NCBI GenBank assembly: GCA_019095985.1 | Contig: CM032669.1 | Location: 37,173,992 to 37,237,991 of the forward strand | Origin: Streblospio benedicti | Lineage: Eukaryota; Annelida; Polychaeta; Spionida; Spionidae | Length of the DNA: 64,000 bases | Reading direction: 5' to 3' | Shown here: positions 1-12,518 of the stretch, piece after piece | Layout of the letters: every line of letters starts with the position of its first letter | Position numbering within the stretch: position 1 is the stretch's first letter | The notes under the pieces: generated by a model | The model's database searches: none | The model's input: only the letters and a program-made list of their open reading frames with translations | What the model was told of the DNA's origin: nothing | Translations under genes and position numbers: made by a program

Positions 1-3000
1 CTTAGAGCAAATCCTCAAGTGGCCTCAAGTAGCCAGGGAGACCTCATTGCTGCAATGAAGTCACTTGCGGTGATCCCAGTGGCAACTGGTGTGTCTCGAA
101 CTGAACTTTTTCAACTCTGCCAAGAATGCGATGAGCCATTCCGTACGTTTGCGGCACGTGTGCGTGGCAAGGCAGAAACATGCTCATTCTCTGCAAAATG
201 TGAATGCTCGAAAGAAGTGGATTATACCGACCACATGATTTGTGACGTCCTCCTGCATGGAATATATGACTCAGATATTCGACGTGAAGTGCTCGGAGTT
301 ACCAACATTCTGGGAAAAACAGTGAATGATGTCATTGCACTGGTGGAGAATAAGGAAATGGCCCGTAATGCCCTCCCATCAGCGAGAGTGTCGTCAATTT
401 CCTCATTCAAGAAGCATCAGGGAAACCACCAAGAACCTGACCCACCCAGAATGTCTGAGCAAGCGACATGCCCGGACTGTAAAAGCCTATTCAGCATCTT
501 CACAAAGGGGACTAGAGGCTTTAATAAAAAACCACATAAAGTCTGACTCCGCTGTTACAGAGATCGTCGACGCAAGGATAGCCAACAAAACACTGCTACT
601 GCCCCTCCAGCCATACAATCACTAAATGAAGACCCAGTTTTGCAAGTAGGCGTAATTGAGTTCGACAATCCACACCACAATGATCAGCACAACAGCAGCT
701 CTGGGATGGTCAATACAATACGGTCCGCACCTGCGATAGTAGGCCATCAGGTGTTCACAAAGGGTGAATGGAGAAGAGCGTGTCAGAGAGCCCACCCAAA
801 GGTACCCATCAGGATTGCCATGGACACAGAAGGGCAAGCTAAGTACGGCGGTACATCACACTATCACCATATCCAAGCAGACGTCTCAGCTGTAGCAGAC
901 ACTGGTGCACAATCGGATGTTTGGTCACTCTCAGATTTCCTGGCATGTGGATTCTCACAGAAGGACTTAATTCCTGTCAGCATTGGCTTATCAGCAGCAA
1001 ACCGGTCACCGATCAAGATTGAAGGTGCTTTCTTTGCTAAACTATCGAATGGTGACAAGGAATCCTGCCACTCTATGGTGTATGTGAGTAGCTCTGTGCA
1101 GGAATGTACCTATCATATGACTCCCTCCTCAACCTTGGTATTCTGTCAGCCATATACTCATCATCAATAGCGCCAGTTAGTGAGACAGCAGATGGCACAG
1201 AAACGTGTGATCATGACCCAAAATCCGCCATTACTGGAAAGCGCTTCATAAACAATGGATGCATCGCATCAAATGTATTGATGATGGTTCTTGTTCATGC
1301 CCCCAGCGCGCAGTGACACCAACACGGCCATCTCAGCTGCCATTCCCATGTATACCTGCAAACAATGGAAAAATGAAAAATGGCTGCTCGACAGATATGC
1401 TGCATCAACATTTAACACGTGTCCTCATCGCCAAGCACTCCCTAGCATGGAAGGACCTCCAATAGAGATCCACATTGACCCCCTCAGCTCCACCTAAGGT
1501 ATGCCATACCTCCTGCCCCAGTCCCACTCCATTGGCAACAACGAGTACATAACGATCTCCTACGTGATGAGGCTCTAGGTGTTATCGAAGCGAGTGCCAT
1601 ATGGTGAACCCACGACATGGTGCCACAGAATGGTAATCACAAGGAAACATGATGGCTCACCTCCCGCACAGTTGATCTCACCCCTTAATAAGTATTGTCA
1701 ACGAGAGACATTCTCAATGGAGTCGCCTCCTTCCATCTTGCTCGCCGCATTCCCAGGAACACTTGGAAAACCGTCACCGATGCCTGAATGGGTATCACAG
1801 TGCCACTGCGAACATCAGACCGCCAGTTTACAACGTTCATAACACCATTCGGCAGGTGGAGGTACATAAGGGCACCTCAAGGCTTCCTAATCAGGTGATG
1901 GATATAACAGACGCTTTGACGCCATACTGTCATCGCTTGAACGAAAGGAGCGATGCGCCGATGACACTATTCACTATGATGCCGAGTTAGAGGATCATTG
2001 GTGGAGAACTATTGATTTGCTGGACACGTGTTGGTCAGGCTGGTGTAGTGATGAACCCCGACAAGTTCCAGTTCCCAGAGAGAAGTGTTGATTTTGCAGG
2101 ATTCAGGGTGTCCGATTCATCTATTGAACCAATACCTAAATACCTGGATGCCATAAGAGAGCCTCCCCGTCCCCAAAATCCACAACCGACATCAGGGAGC
2201 TGGTTCGGCCTGGTGGAACCAGTTAAAACTATGCTCAGCTATGGGACTCCATGGCCAGATTCAAACCCTTCTTTGAGCCCCCCGTTGTAAAGTTCAGCTG
2301 GTCCAACGAGCTTGAAGAAGCCTTCCAGCTATCTAAGAAGTCCATTGTGCTCTCCATTCGTGAAGGGGTTGAGATTTTGACCCACACAAGCTCACCTGCC
2401 TTCGCCCAGATTGGTCACAACGTGGTATTGGCTACTTCCTGCTTCAGCAACACTGCAACTGCCAAGCCCGCATCCCTGACTGCTGCACTGGAGGCTGGAG
2501 GATCAGTCTGGCTGGTTCACGATTTCTTGCATCAGCTGAACAACGGTACGCACCAATTGAAGGAGAAGCGTTAGCTGTCGCTTGGGGACTAGAGCAAACA
2601 CGTTACTTCACCCAGGGCTGTGAAAAAATCTCATTGTTGTCACTGACCACAAACCTCTGGTTAAGATTCTTTGGTGACAGGACATTAGATGAAATCTCGA
2701 ACACACGCCTGTTCCGGCTGAAACAGCGCACACTCCCATGGCATTTTGAGATCAAACATCTTCCCGGCAAGTCCAACCATGCAGCTGATGCGACATCACG
2801 CAACCCATCACCATCAAGTGAGGGAGACAGTGACAGACCAGATTCACCTCAATTACCAACCACGACCTGACAGAATGTGCATTTCTCATGGCTGCTATAC
2901 GCACTGACACGAATGATATAACAACATTGTCATGGTCCAAAATTAAAAAAGAGACCGCTTTTAGATCCAGCCCTCAGCTGTTTGGTAAATGCGATCACAA

Positions 3001-4912
3001 ATGGTAACCTACATCTTGCCCGCTTGGAACCCCTGTCTTGAAACTCTGTGGCCTGTGTGTGATTCCATATACCTGCAAGAAGGCGTGCTAATGTATCAAG
3101 ACAGAGTTATTATTCCACCGTCACTGAGATATCAAGTCCTGCAACACCTTCATGCAGCCCATCAAGGGACATCAGCAATGGAACAGCGAGCACGGGCTAT
3201 AGCCTATTGGCCAGGGATGTCCAAGGACATTCGCAACACCAGAGACTCGTGTGCCGACTGTATCAGGAATGCACCATCACAGGCAGCAACACCACCCACA
3301 CCATCCTCACCTCCCACTACACCATTTGAAGCTGTGTTTGCAGACTTCTTCTCTCATGCTGGTCAGCACTACCTGGTAGTGGGTGACAGGCTCTCTGGAT
3401 GGACGGAAGTGTTTAGCTCTCCGGCTGGCACGACTCTCGCAGGTGCTGCAGGATTAATTAGGCACCTACGATGCCTATTTGCCACTTTTGGAGTTCCGGA
3501 AGAGCTATCCAGTGATGGGGGCCCTGAATTCTCTGCAGGCAGTACGGAAGCCTTCCTCAAACTGTGGGGCGTGAACCATAGAATCTCTTCTGCTTACTTC
3601 CCGCAGTCAAATGGCAGGGCCGAGGTAGCAGTTAAAACAGTGAAACGCCTTCTGATGTCAAACACGGCCCCACTGGCAGTCTCAACCACGACCGATTCGC
3701 ATTACGAGCATTACTGCAACTGCGCAACACGCCAGATCCCGACTGCAAACTCTCCCCTGCACAAATTATATTTGGCCGGCCTCTGCGGGACAGTCTGTCA
3801 TTTGTGAATCGTCTCGAGAAATATTCTAATCCATACATTCACCCAACCTGGCGCCAAGCATGGGAAGCAAAAGAAGAAGCCCCTACGATCTAGAATTACC
3901 CGCACAACCGAATCGTTACAGGCTCACACGCTCCCTACGTCCCCTTGCCTTGGGTGATAAAGTTTTCATACAAAAACCAGCAAGGAAACCACCCTACCAA
4001 ATGGGATCGATCAGGAACTGTAGTTGAATTGTTAGGTAATGATCAGTATAGGATAAAAGTAGATGGTTCTGGACGGTTGACACTAACAATCGCCGATTTT
4101 TTATGCGTTCCTTTACTGCAGTTTCACAATCAATCTGTTATCCTGTTGCAACCTACCAGACTGCGAATCCTGAGGGTAATCCCATGGAACCTAGCTCAGG
4201 CATGTTCAATACTGGTTCTAATGACACCCCGAATGAATTGCCGTCTACAGCGCAACCCCAATATGAGGCTACCGCCAGTCTAACCACACCGCAGCAAGAA
4301 GATAGCAGCAACGTCGTGGATGATCATGAGCCTGCAACCACACCGTGCAGTTCCCAATCAGACAGGCTACAACCCCAAGCTGGGTCAGGATTACCCTCGT
4401 CAGAGCTTAACCTACATGTGGCAGAACCACATAATCGCCCACGTCGTGAACATCGACCCCTTAAAAAGTACGAGCCCGAATCAGGAAAATGGATTTGACA
4501 TTGAGTCCGCAAAGCTTTCTCTAAGATGAGCTTTTAGGACTGGGGGATGTAGTGATATGGGTTATTATTGTAATATATATGGAAACTATTACAGAATAGT
4601 TTACAGAGTATAAACCAGTAGATGCAATTATGCAAGCATGATATTATTATGGAGATTAATTAGGTACTGTATATACTGTTGAATTGCATTAATGGTCATT
4701 TGATTTATGTCACACATTTACAATCATGTCTCCATTCTTATATGTTTGTAAGTATTTTATCCTTTTGACTTTATTTCTATTTATCAACAGATTGTATGTA
4801 GTTAGTATTACAATAGTTTAACATGGTATTAATAACTACGTATTATGTATTATTTCAGGGAATGTAAATCATCTTTGAATAAATAGTCAATACAAAGAGG
4901 AGTCTTTCTTCA
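1..4912 (+). mobile_element. Ty3/Gypsy LTR retrotransposon fossil, left end outside window
   Basis: A decayed Gypsy-type element runs in from the left edge. Its parts lie in the usual order: gag-like stretch (about 19-640), aspartic protease with the ADTGAQ active-site motif (about 640-1,170), reverse transcriptase and RNase H remnants (about 1,490-2,870, including a TDHKPL-type RNase H motif), integrase (about 2,990-3,810) and a proline-rich C-terminal stretch to about 4,497. The integrase part is the best preserved, with an HHCC-like zinc region followed by a DDE core (SDGGPEF, PQSNGRAEV). The element is broken many times and looks old. The 5' LTR is not in the window, so age cannot be taken from LTR divergence. 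Confidence 0.88.
4548..4912 (+). repeat. 3' LTR of the left Gypsy fossil
   Basis: A G-rich polypurine-like tract (ACTGGGGGA) ends at 4,547 and is followed at once by TGTAGTGATATGG, the expected TG start of an LTR. The AT-rich segment carries AATAAA near 4,879 and ends near TTCA at 4,909-4,912. The exact 3' boundary is inferred, because the partner LTR lies outside the window. Confidence 0.6.
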
Positions 4913-6027
4913 GTTATTACGAATATGTAATCGGATTTTAGTTAGCATAAAAATTGACGCAGTTATGAGCAAAAGCCGGTACTTGGTCAAATTTGCAGAC
5001 AGCCAGTGAAGAAAAAAGTTGACAACTTCTCTATATTGAAGAATGCATGCTTCAAATAGATGTACTTACTTAATTTTCCAACGTCTATCAGTGTAACAGC
5101 CATCAATGTTGTGTAGAATACACACTTTGAATGATATAGCATTAAATGCGATTTTTAAATGGGCTTATAACATATACCGAAGTACCCATGGACTTTTGTG
5201 TCTCAAATGTTTATAAAATATGACGAGAGCCCAACTTTTTCTGTGCAATTGGGAACTGAAGAATAGTATAGGATTTCCATTGATTAGTCAATAATTTACT
5301 TACAGACCATGATTACAGGGTGACTAGCACAATCATGTGTACAATCAGTTCGCACTCTAGAAATCAAAGTTCAATCACCCGCATTCTAGTTTTGATGACG
5401 TTTCAGCACACGTTTGTGTTGCGACCATGTGTGCTCTTTCTATGTTCAGTATGCACCTCGCAGATCATACCTTGGTTTTTAATATGTTAAAAAAATCAAG
5501 ATACAATCTTTTTTTCCAGGAGACCATACTTTGCATCTCTGTGACTACAGATAACTAAATTGAGACTTCTCTGCGACTACAGATAACTAAATTGAGACTA
5601 AGTCTCAACCATGCTTCAACTCTGATCAACTATCATGTACAATGTTTGGGGACCAAGTCACACTCTAAGATGGCAGCTCACTCATCAGACAAAACTTATC
5701 AGTAAAATGACCACTTTCACGTTTTGGCATGATGCAACTGTAAAACGTTACTCATTCTTTACCAAAATTAATTAAATGGATACATATTGGAACATATCTT
5801 CACTAAGACATTTTCAAGGAAGTTAAGAAACTAAATACACATGTATAAAAGGTTTCATTTCTTAGCTCTTACCATAGCCACAAACTCAGATATCAAGTTC
5901 CATTGTTTTGGAGGACACTCCTGCTTGAGGCATACTTTTGAGGTACATGTATACCTTTTTACCTTACACATAATACTTGCACTCACTTCACATCTTTACC
6001 ACACAAGTACACAATTAGCTAAAATAA
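4913..6027. other. Intergenic stretch without recognisable genes
   Basis: AT-rich DNA between the Gypsy LTR and the stop codon of the SLC22 gene. The only structure I see is a short tandem duplication at about 5,535-5,600, two copies of a roughly 33-bp unit containing GACTACAGATAACTAAATTG. The right end should hold the 3' UTR of the minus-strand SLC22 gene. Confidence 0.6.
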
Positions 6028-6279
6028 CTATAATGTTATTTCATAGTCAGACAAGTCATCTTGATTATCAGTCTTTTTAATTTCTTCTTCCAAAAGTCTA
6101 ATTTTATCACCTGAAAGTGTTGTTTGCTTGGTAGCTGTTTTAACTAATAGCTTGGTCAAATCACTGACATTTTCTGGCATTTGTTGGTTAAGTGTTTCTG
6201 GTAGTTTGAGGCACATAAAACCAGAAATCAATGAAAGACTTCCGAATATCAAATAATCAACTGATGGGTAAGTTTGGCT
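6028..6279 (-). CDS. SLC22-like gene, last exon
   Basis: Acceptor CAG at 6,280-6,282, 83 codons and a TAG stop. It encodes the final membrane helix (YLIFGSLSLISGFMCLKLPE) and the charged cytosolic tail ending DLSDYEITL. The exon starts in phase 0, matching the previous exon's end. Confidence 0.9.
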   Translation of the reverse strand, partial: SQTYPSVDYLIFGSLSLISGFMCLKLPETLNQQMPENVSDLTKLLVKTATKQTTLSGDKIRLLEEEIKKTDNQDDLSDYEITL

Positions 6280-7285
6280 CTGAAAAATATGAAGTATATA
6301 AAGGGTGAATACAAAGAAAATTTTCATCAGATAATATTTCCAGTTCATTATTAAAAGCTAAATATTTAGATAGCTACAACATTTGATACACAAGCCGATG
6401 ATTTTTTTTCATTCATTTTCATTTTGTGACTATTGTAATCCAGTAGGAAAAATGCAACAGAGTGTATTACTTATTCATGTACACTTACAAGCTGAATTAG
6501 CATGGGAGAAAGGACACCTCCCAAACGAGCAGCCATGTTACACACACTCATTCCTTGGTTTCTAAAATACAGATACGAATAATTAAAACCAAAGCTGTAT
6601 AAGAACAGTACAGACAGTACACTGCTCTATAGATAACTTGAGTATACATTGGAAATTATCTTGATATACATTATACAACACAGGCATTTGTATGTTGAAT
6701 TTAATAAAATCATGTATTTCATGTACAGAAATATCATAGACCCCAGACATACTAGTGCCTCCAATTAAAAGGTGTTTTTTTTCAAGTAAGATACTAAGCG
6801 CTACTAGTACTTTATCATAAATAACAATTTAAGATACTAAGAACTTGTACTTTGTTATAGATAAACAATATATAAATTAATAATCAGTTAATGACCTTAC
6901 ATACCATAATTTATATAATGAATCTACTGATATAATCACACACCTGATTGATGTAGGATACAGTTCTGCAGAATAACACCAAGCGACAGAAAATGCGATG
7001 GAAATACACATTTTACCCAGTAGTGCACATAATGACTTTTGACCTGATGCATCTAAAAATAGCTTATGATTGAGAACTTTCTATCAAAATGAAATTTAAT
7101 CCAAAAGTTTGAGCAAGGTTAGATTCAGAGCATTGTCCATTAATTGACAAATTGTCTACAGCAATCTTGAGATAACTTACTCATGAGTAATGTGAATTAA
7201 CTTACTCAAGGGTAATGTAAGTATTATAAGACAAGCTATGCCACCTAACACCATGGTCCATGTGATTGAATGGCGACGACCAAAT
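6028..7285 (-). CDS. SLC22-type organic ion/carnitine transporter, C-terminal part (four exons)
   Basis: Four minus-strand exons (7,206-7,285; 6,944-7,052; 6,489-6,561; 6,028-6,279) join in frame through consensus GT-AG introns to give about 170 residues ending in TAG. They match the C-terminal third of the SLC22 (OCT/OAT/OCTN) branch of the major facilitator superfamily: the conserved cytoplasmic FGRR loop, a membrane segment, GKMCISIAF, the AELYPTSIRNQG motif, MAARLGGVLSP, and a last membrane segment running into LPETLNQQMPE. The family moves organic cations, anions or carnitine across the plasma membrane; the substrate cannot be told from this part. The tail after LPETLNQ is charged and cytosolic. 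The exons for the first eight or so helices are missing, probably in the gap at 7,414-7,513 or beyond it. Family assignment is firm; the subtype is open. Confidence 0.9.
6489..6561 (-). CDS. SLC22-like gene, penultimate exon
   Basis: A 73-nt exon between TTTTAG and GTAAGT. With the split arginine codon it reads RNQGMSVCNMAARLGGVLSP, then MLIQL: the conserved segment after the ELYPT motif in SLC22 proteins. Confidence 0.88.
6944..7052 (-). CDS. SLC22-like gene, internal exon with AELYPT motif
   Basis: A 109-nt exon between TTTTTAG and GTGTGTG. It encodes ASGQKSLCALLGKMCISIAF, then a membrane segment and AELYPTSI; the phases on both sides agree with the neighbouring exons. Confidence 0.88.
7206..7285 (-). 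CDS. SLC22-like gene, exon with FGRR loop
   Basis: An 80-nt exon between CTTTTAAG and GTAAGT. It encodes FGRRHSITWTMVLGGIACLI and ILTLPL, the conserved D-R-F-G-R-R loop and following helix. It needs two bases from an upstream exon that is not visible. Confidence 0.86.
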
Positions 7286-7513
7286 CTTAAAAGATATTAC
7301 AAAACACAAGTTAGAATAGGTGAAATGGTCAAAACCCCAAAAATTTTAAAAAAAAAAAAATTTAAAAAAAAAAACATTTTAAAAAAATTTTTTTAAAAAA
7401 AATTTTTCCTTTTNNNNNNNNNNNNNNNNNNNNNNNNNNNNNNNNNNNNNNNNNNNNNNNNNNNNNNNNNNNNNNNNNNNNNNNNNNNNNNNNNNNNNNN
7501 NNNNNNNNNNNNN
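7286..7513. other. Low-complexity A/T tract and assembly gap
   Basis: About 7,335-7,410 is almost pure A and T runs, followed by exactly 100 N (7,414-7,513), the usual size for a gap of unknown length. Upstream SLC22 exons may be lost here. Confidence 0.9.
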
Positions 7514-8767
7514 CTTCATTTTTCTTAATTGGATGATAAAATGAGCTAGTATCTTCAGTTTCTGGCCCTTTCACAGAGGACTTGAATTTCTGTTCTCCTC
7601 TCTCATAAATTGTTCTACCTAAATCTGCAAGGGCAGGATCTGCAATATTCATGGTGCCTAATGCTAGCATATTATCTCATTTTTTCTAGAAACGGATTGC
7701 CCATTTTGTTTAATACAAGATGCAGTGCTTTAACTTTATCAATAAAAATTTTTTGGGCACTTGAGTTTGGCTCATGATGTTTGCTGATGTTGGCTGCATT
7801 CTTGCCACAGATGGAAAGAAGACTGAGTTGTTGTTGCAGTAGGGTCGTGATCAATATTGTCCAAGGCTGACGTTGCATATACACGTTTTTTTCATAACTG
7901 GTGGACACACTCCTCCATCTACTACATTTCGTGCAACAATAGCCTCTCCGAACTGGGCTGAGATTTGGAGCAACTCAGTTAGTTGCCTCTTTCTTGTCTT
8001 GGCAAATATTGATATACCAACATACACAGCGAAAGGTGTTTCTCGGTTTTTAGAATGTCTTCGAGATTGTGCTCCTTTTGTGACTTTACAAAACAGTTAT
8101 ATTGTAAGAGATGAGCCATTCCCAGGTCAGATTTCGAGGGTCTATTTTGAAGTTGAGACTTGATATCAGCTCCATGTTCAATCATGCATATGAATTGAAG
8201 CAATGTCGTGGGAACAGTATTTTCAAGATTTCAATCATAGTGTATGGCGTCTTCTGTGTTATGCCGTAGCATGTCATGTATCATCTCAGCAGCTTTTGCC
8301 AGGTGGAGAGCATCTCCATATTTGTTGCGTTTTGCAAGAATCTCTCCAACATCATTCTTAAAGGCTAGCAAGACATCTCGCCCATGTTGGTGTACTTCCA
8401 GATCAGAGATGTGAAAATGAAGCTTCTCTTTTATGGGTCTTACATGCACATCAGGGTGTTCAATATCTAGCTATACAAGCCTCTCCTTGTAGAGCGAACA
8501 AAAGTCTCCAAAAAGGAAGATCGGTGGATGCGATCTGTTAATGTTTCCTCTATCCCACTTCCATCGTCAAGTCTTGCAGGATCTAGTTTGATTGGGAGCT
8601 GGTTGACCTGTTTTTTTAGCAAATTTAGGGATAACAAACTGTAACCATTATTTTCCCTTTTAGATGGATTTCCAAAAAAGATACACAAGATCCTCATTTT
8701 TCTCTGTTTGCAAAGGCAACGTTTACTCCAGTCAGTGTGCCAACACTTTGTATTTATACTTGAAGCC
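7514..8767 (-). mobile_element. Decayed copy of a multicopy invertebrate ORF family, probably mobile-element derived
   Basis: Successive minus-strand stretches read like parts of one protein in order: an N-terminal part with PIKLDPARLDDGSGIE, a middle part with GRDVLLAF and DALHLAKAAEMIHDML, then IKSQLQNRPSKSDLGMAHLL, and a late part with HEPNSSAQKIFIDKVKAL and MNIADPALADLG up to PIKKNE at the gap. From memory these motifs belong to large uncharacterised proteins present in many copies in coral, echinoderm and other invertebrate genomes; I know no established function. The copy is broken several times and is cut by the gap. It sits immediately upstream of the visible SLC22 exons, so it may be an intronic insertion. 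Confidence 0.5.
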
Positions 8768-9330
8768 ATTTATATAACTAGTAATGGTAGTGTTTATAGT
8801 TACCTTGGTAAATAATATCCTGCATATACTAGTCCATTTCTATCTTCTAAATACCACCTTTTTATGTTTAACTGATAGCTGATTATAAAATGTCTATGAC
8901 CTAATTGATTTGGACATTCATAGAGCATCAGAGAAAAGCCAAAGACTTGATGTGATCTCTTTTATCATTGGCTAAAAACCTGTTATGTCATCAAAGTGAC
9001 CTCATAATATACACCATATGTCATACATATGCATTAGTTACATCATATGTAAAATTAAGGTATGTCATACGTTAAAAGGTATGTATTAATACCATTGGAA
9101 GATCCAATAAACTGATTTTGAAATTACTTCAGTGTATGGATGTAATAACAGGAATCTTAAAGGTAGTTGGTTATATATTTTGTTTATTTCTGTATACTGT
9201 AATCTCACAATTAATAGACCACTAAAAGATCAAGAAAAATAAATGTACTTTCATATTATAAATAAATCTGTTGAAACTGTAAGAAATCAGAATGAAAGAA
9301 GTAGATTTTATGATTTTAACATTTTGGATT
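8768..9330. other. Non-coding AT-rich stretch
   Basis: I see no gene or clear element here. A few ATG/CAT-rich palindromic words (CATATGTCATACATATG, near 9,012) are the only visible structure. Confidence 0.5.
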
Positions 9331-9334
9331 GATG

Positions 9335-9715
9335 TGTTTGATCCAATGTTGGCCATCTTGAAACAGGGTGGTCATCTTGGAAGATATCAAAAATGAATTA
9401 ATCATATTTCAAAACATGAAATTGTACTAAGAAAGGCCACTTAGGCACTCTGTAAATCACTTTTGTTGATATTTTTTATGTTTTAAGATCAAGATGGCGG
9501 CCATCTTAAAAAATGGCCGCTATCGACCATCTTGAAAATTGTCAAAACGGAATTCAGCATCTTTCAAAACATGAAATTATATTAGAAAAGTCCTCATAAG
9601 CACTATATAAATCCCAATTTATGAAATTAATTGATATTTCAAGGCCAAGATGGCGGCCATCTTGAAAAATGGCCGCCATCTTGGATTTTTAGGTGGCTCT
9701 ACGGATAGAAATTTT
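9335..9715. repeat. Interspersed repeat with GGCGGCCATCTT palindromes
   Basis: Two degenerate units of about 150-160 bp follow one another, each pairing ATTTCAAAACATGAAATT with a palindromic AAGATGGCGGCCATCTT core; the core recurs near 9,340, 9,490 and 9,650. Similar GGCCGCCATCTTGGATTTTT sequences are common interspersed repeats in marine invertebrates (recollection). No coding potential seen. Confidence 0.55.
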
Positions 9716-10342
9716 TAGTATGCTCTTGAGAGTCATCATACCAATTTTGGTGCTTGTATCACCATATGCACTATAAAAATATTGACCTAAGCCCCTCCGC
9801 CATTAATATACTGACTGCTGACACAGGTATAAATACTGACTGAATAATGATGGCCATTGCTTTTTAGTGGTTAAAATTCATCAATCATCAATCAGAGAAT
9901 CACCCTTCAAGGTATTATAGAGACATAGATCAACACTATTATGCTGGCATAGGTACACTACTAATTGAGAATAGTGGACAGGGAATAATCCGTAAATTCT
10001 TCTTTGCAAAATTCTATTCACCTGTATTCCGGTATTCACATTTTCTGATAAATTATGCTACCACACAATGGATCAATCGACAAGATTGAAAAAATATGCA
10101 GTCTACCTTGAAAATTTGCCTTTTACAGTTCCACTTCTTAAAATTCACAAAATTCCTTTCATATCATTTGTTTCGATGAATATTCCCAAATAATATTGAC
10201 GTATTCGGACAGTTCCCAAAATTCCAAAATCAAATTCGTTTTCTTTTCGAATTTTTTGCCTATTTGCTGAACCATACAGGGCAGTATAAAAACGAATTGA
10301 ATTTGTTATCTTCCGTGTTGGCAAAATATTATATATGTTATA

Positions 10343-10518
10343 CAGTGAAAATCCTCAACAACAGAACCCTATTTGCAGTCACAAATCCTTCCTTTGTGGG
10401 GGTTTCCTTTGATTACTACATCATTTGCTACATTATCATATGTTAATGCATGAGAAAAAGTTTCCTTTTATTCAGAGTTTCCTTTGTTTTACTCTTCCTT
10501 TGTTGAGGATATTCACTG
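10343..10518. mobile_element. MITE-like element, 176 bp
   Basis: The ends are inverted copies: CAGTGAAAATCCTCAACAA on the left, and the reverse complement of the right end reads CAGTGAATATCCTCAACAA. Inside are several TTTCCTTTG words. A target-site duplication is not obvious. The family is not assigned. Confidence 0.5.
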
Positions 10519-11467
10519 CCAGAGCATAAATGACACAACCAAAATAAATCACATAAAACAGTTGTGTGATGCCAGCTCGAGGGAGGCCTAAACCAATTTT
10601 TTGCGAAGAACATGAAATAAATTTGTAAAATTTACATTCCAATTATTTACGAGAGTCATTCTCAAAATTCGCATAATTCTTTCTTTTCTTGGAATTTGTG
10701 TAATATAAGTTCATGACAACATGCTGATTCCACATTTCTATTCAATTTATATTGAATTTTCAGAGGATAGGAAACCTTTTTAAAATTGTCATTCATGTAG
10801 ATGTATTTCCTGTATTATCACGCAATGTCAAGTAGGTGAGTAAAATGAGAATTTACCATTTTGGCTTTTTATTAATTAGTTTGCTTCAATAGCTCATTCG
10901 TTTAGAATTCAAACATTCAGCCGCTATCCATGATTGCTGTGTCACATGTCTATGAATGCTGACTGGTTTTACATTTATATAAAGAACAAACATATAGCTT
11001 CAGTACTGACTGTGTGTATGCCCACACAGAAAATACAGAGAATATGAAATTACTACTAATTTGAAAAAGGAATTCACTGAAATTTGAGTAATGTTACTGC
11101 AAAAAGACATGTGAATTGATGGCACAATATCCTTGCTAGAAACTTGCGATTGTAGCTTTTTGGTTTTGGTTCATGTTGTTTGCGATTAAACTTTAACTAA
11201 TCACATAATTTCCATATCAATTTCCCTTATAATAAAGAAACTTTCACCAAATGTTTGAAAACCCATTTTTTTGCTCAAACTTTTTACAATTGACTATTTC
11301 TAATATAAAAGCATATTTCCAATACTAAGTTGAAAAAATTCATTTTTCTCATTATTGAGACTGTTACGAAAAAAAGGTTCAGTTTTCGCAAGGCATTCTT
11401 CATCAGTTGTCTGCAGATTCGTTTATTATTCTGTTTTTTAACCATTGTATTACGCATTTTAACCAAA
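10519..11467. other. Non-coding stretch between MITE and Gypsy element
   Basis: AT-rich DNA with no recognised exon, RNA or element boundary. Confidence 0.45.
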
Positions 11468-11643
11468 TATAAAGATACTGAGTTTAGGTGGACAAATGAA
11501 TAAGTATAGCTGAATTTAAAATCATTTATTTAGCACATGACACGTCAAGTAAGTACGTGAGTAAGGTCATTCATCAGTGTCGCTATCCAAACACAATATA
11601 TTGGTGACGGTACATTTCGTCGCCTTTATTAGGTCTCGTTACA
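11468..11643 (-). repeat. 3' LTR of minus-strand Gypsy element
   Basis: In element sense it starts TGTAACGAGACCTAATAAAG at 11,643 and ends in CAGTATCTTTATA. The right-hand copy at 16,706-16,802 has the same termini but is of unequal length. Confidence 0.85.
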
Positions 11644-11874
11644 TCCCCTCTTCCCTATATAAAAACAAGTTGAACAATAAACTATAAAGTCCATAAAATC
11701 TATAAAAGTTGTTGTAGTGAATTCTGAACTTATATTACAATAACACTATATAACACTTATACCACACTAAGACTACACCAATGGATCAGTCCCTTTTTTA
11801 CAGGTCCAATCTGTTAGGTTTCTTTATGTTCCTTCTGCTCCTCCTCACTGAGATCTGCTCATCACATCAGTAAC

Positions 11875-12115
11875 CGATTAAGGGGGGGCTGACTGGGCTA
11901 TAGCCTGGGGCCCCCCACCATTTGGGGGCCCCCAGATTTTAGAAAAAAATTTTAGCGCAATTATTGACACGAAAAGCCCCAAATAATAAAGCGTCCCTCA
12001 TTAAAAATTTGGGGGGGCCCCATTTTTGGAAAAAATTTACGGCGCAATTTTGACACCCAAATGCTCTAAATAAAATGGGGCCACTGGTAAATTTCTTTTG
12101 GGGCCCAGATATTGC
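11875..12115. repeat. G/C-run segment inside the Gypsy element's 3' region
   Basis: Contains several runs of six to seven G or C (GGGGGGGCTGACTGGG; GGGGCCCCCCACCATTTGGG) in otherwise AT-rich DNA, with repeated GCGCAATT-TTGACAC words. It lies between the end of pol and the 3' LTR and is probably a separate repeat inserted there. Confidence 0.4.
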
Positions 12116-12280
12116 CACAGTTAGTTACAAGCATTTAAGTGGTAATCTCGCAATTTAAGAGAAACCAGACAATTTGCCAGTAATGATAGGATTTCTATTC
12201 TATAAAATTTTAAAATTTTCCAGTAATGAGGATTTCTATTCTAGAAAATTTCATTAATAATTATCATAATTTTCACAGAT

Positions 12281-12518
12281 GTAATTTAGTGTGTACCATG
12301 GTTGATAAAATGTTGGTTTCATTTGTCTTAAAATAGTCAACAAAGTACTGTCTTTACTTAGGGTCCAGTAACTAGTTATTCTTTGTTCTATATGACCTTT
12401 GTAATTTAGTGTGTACCATGGTTGATGAAGTACTGGTTTCCTTTTTGTCTTATACAAGAAAGTACTGTCTTTTGTTTAAGGTCAAGCAAATAATGTTATT
12501 CTTTGTTATATGACCTTT
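12281..12518. repeat. Tandem duplication, two units of about 120 bp
   Basis: Units 12,281-12,400 and 12,401-12,518 both start GTAATTTAGTGTGTACCATG and end TATGACCTTT, with moderate divergence. They lie between pol and the 3' LTR of the Gypsy element. Confidence 0.85.
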
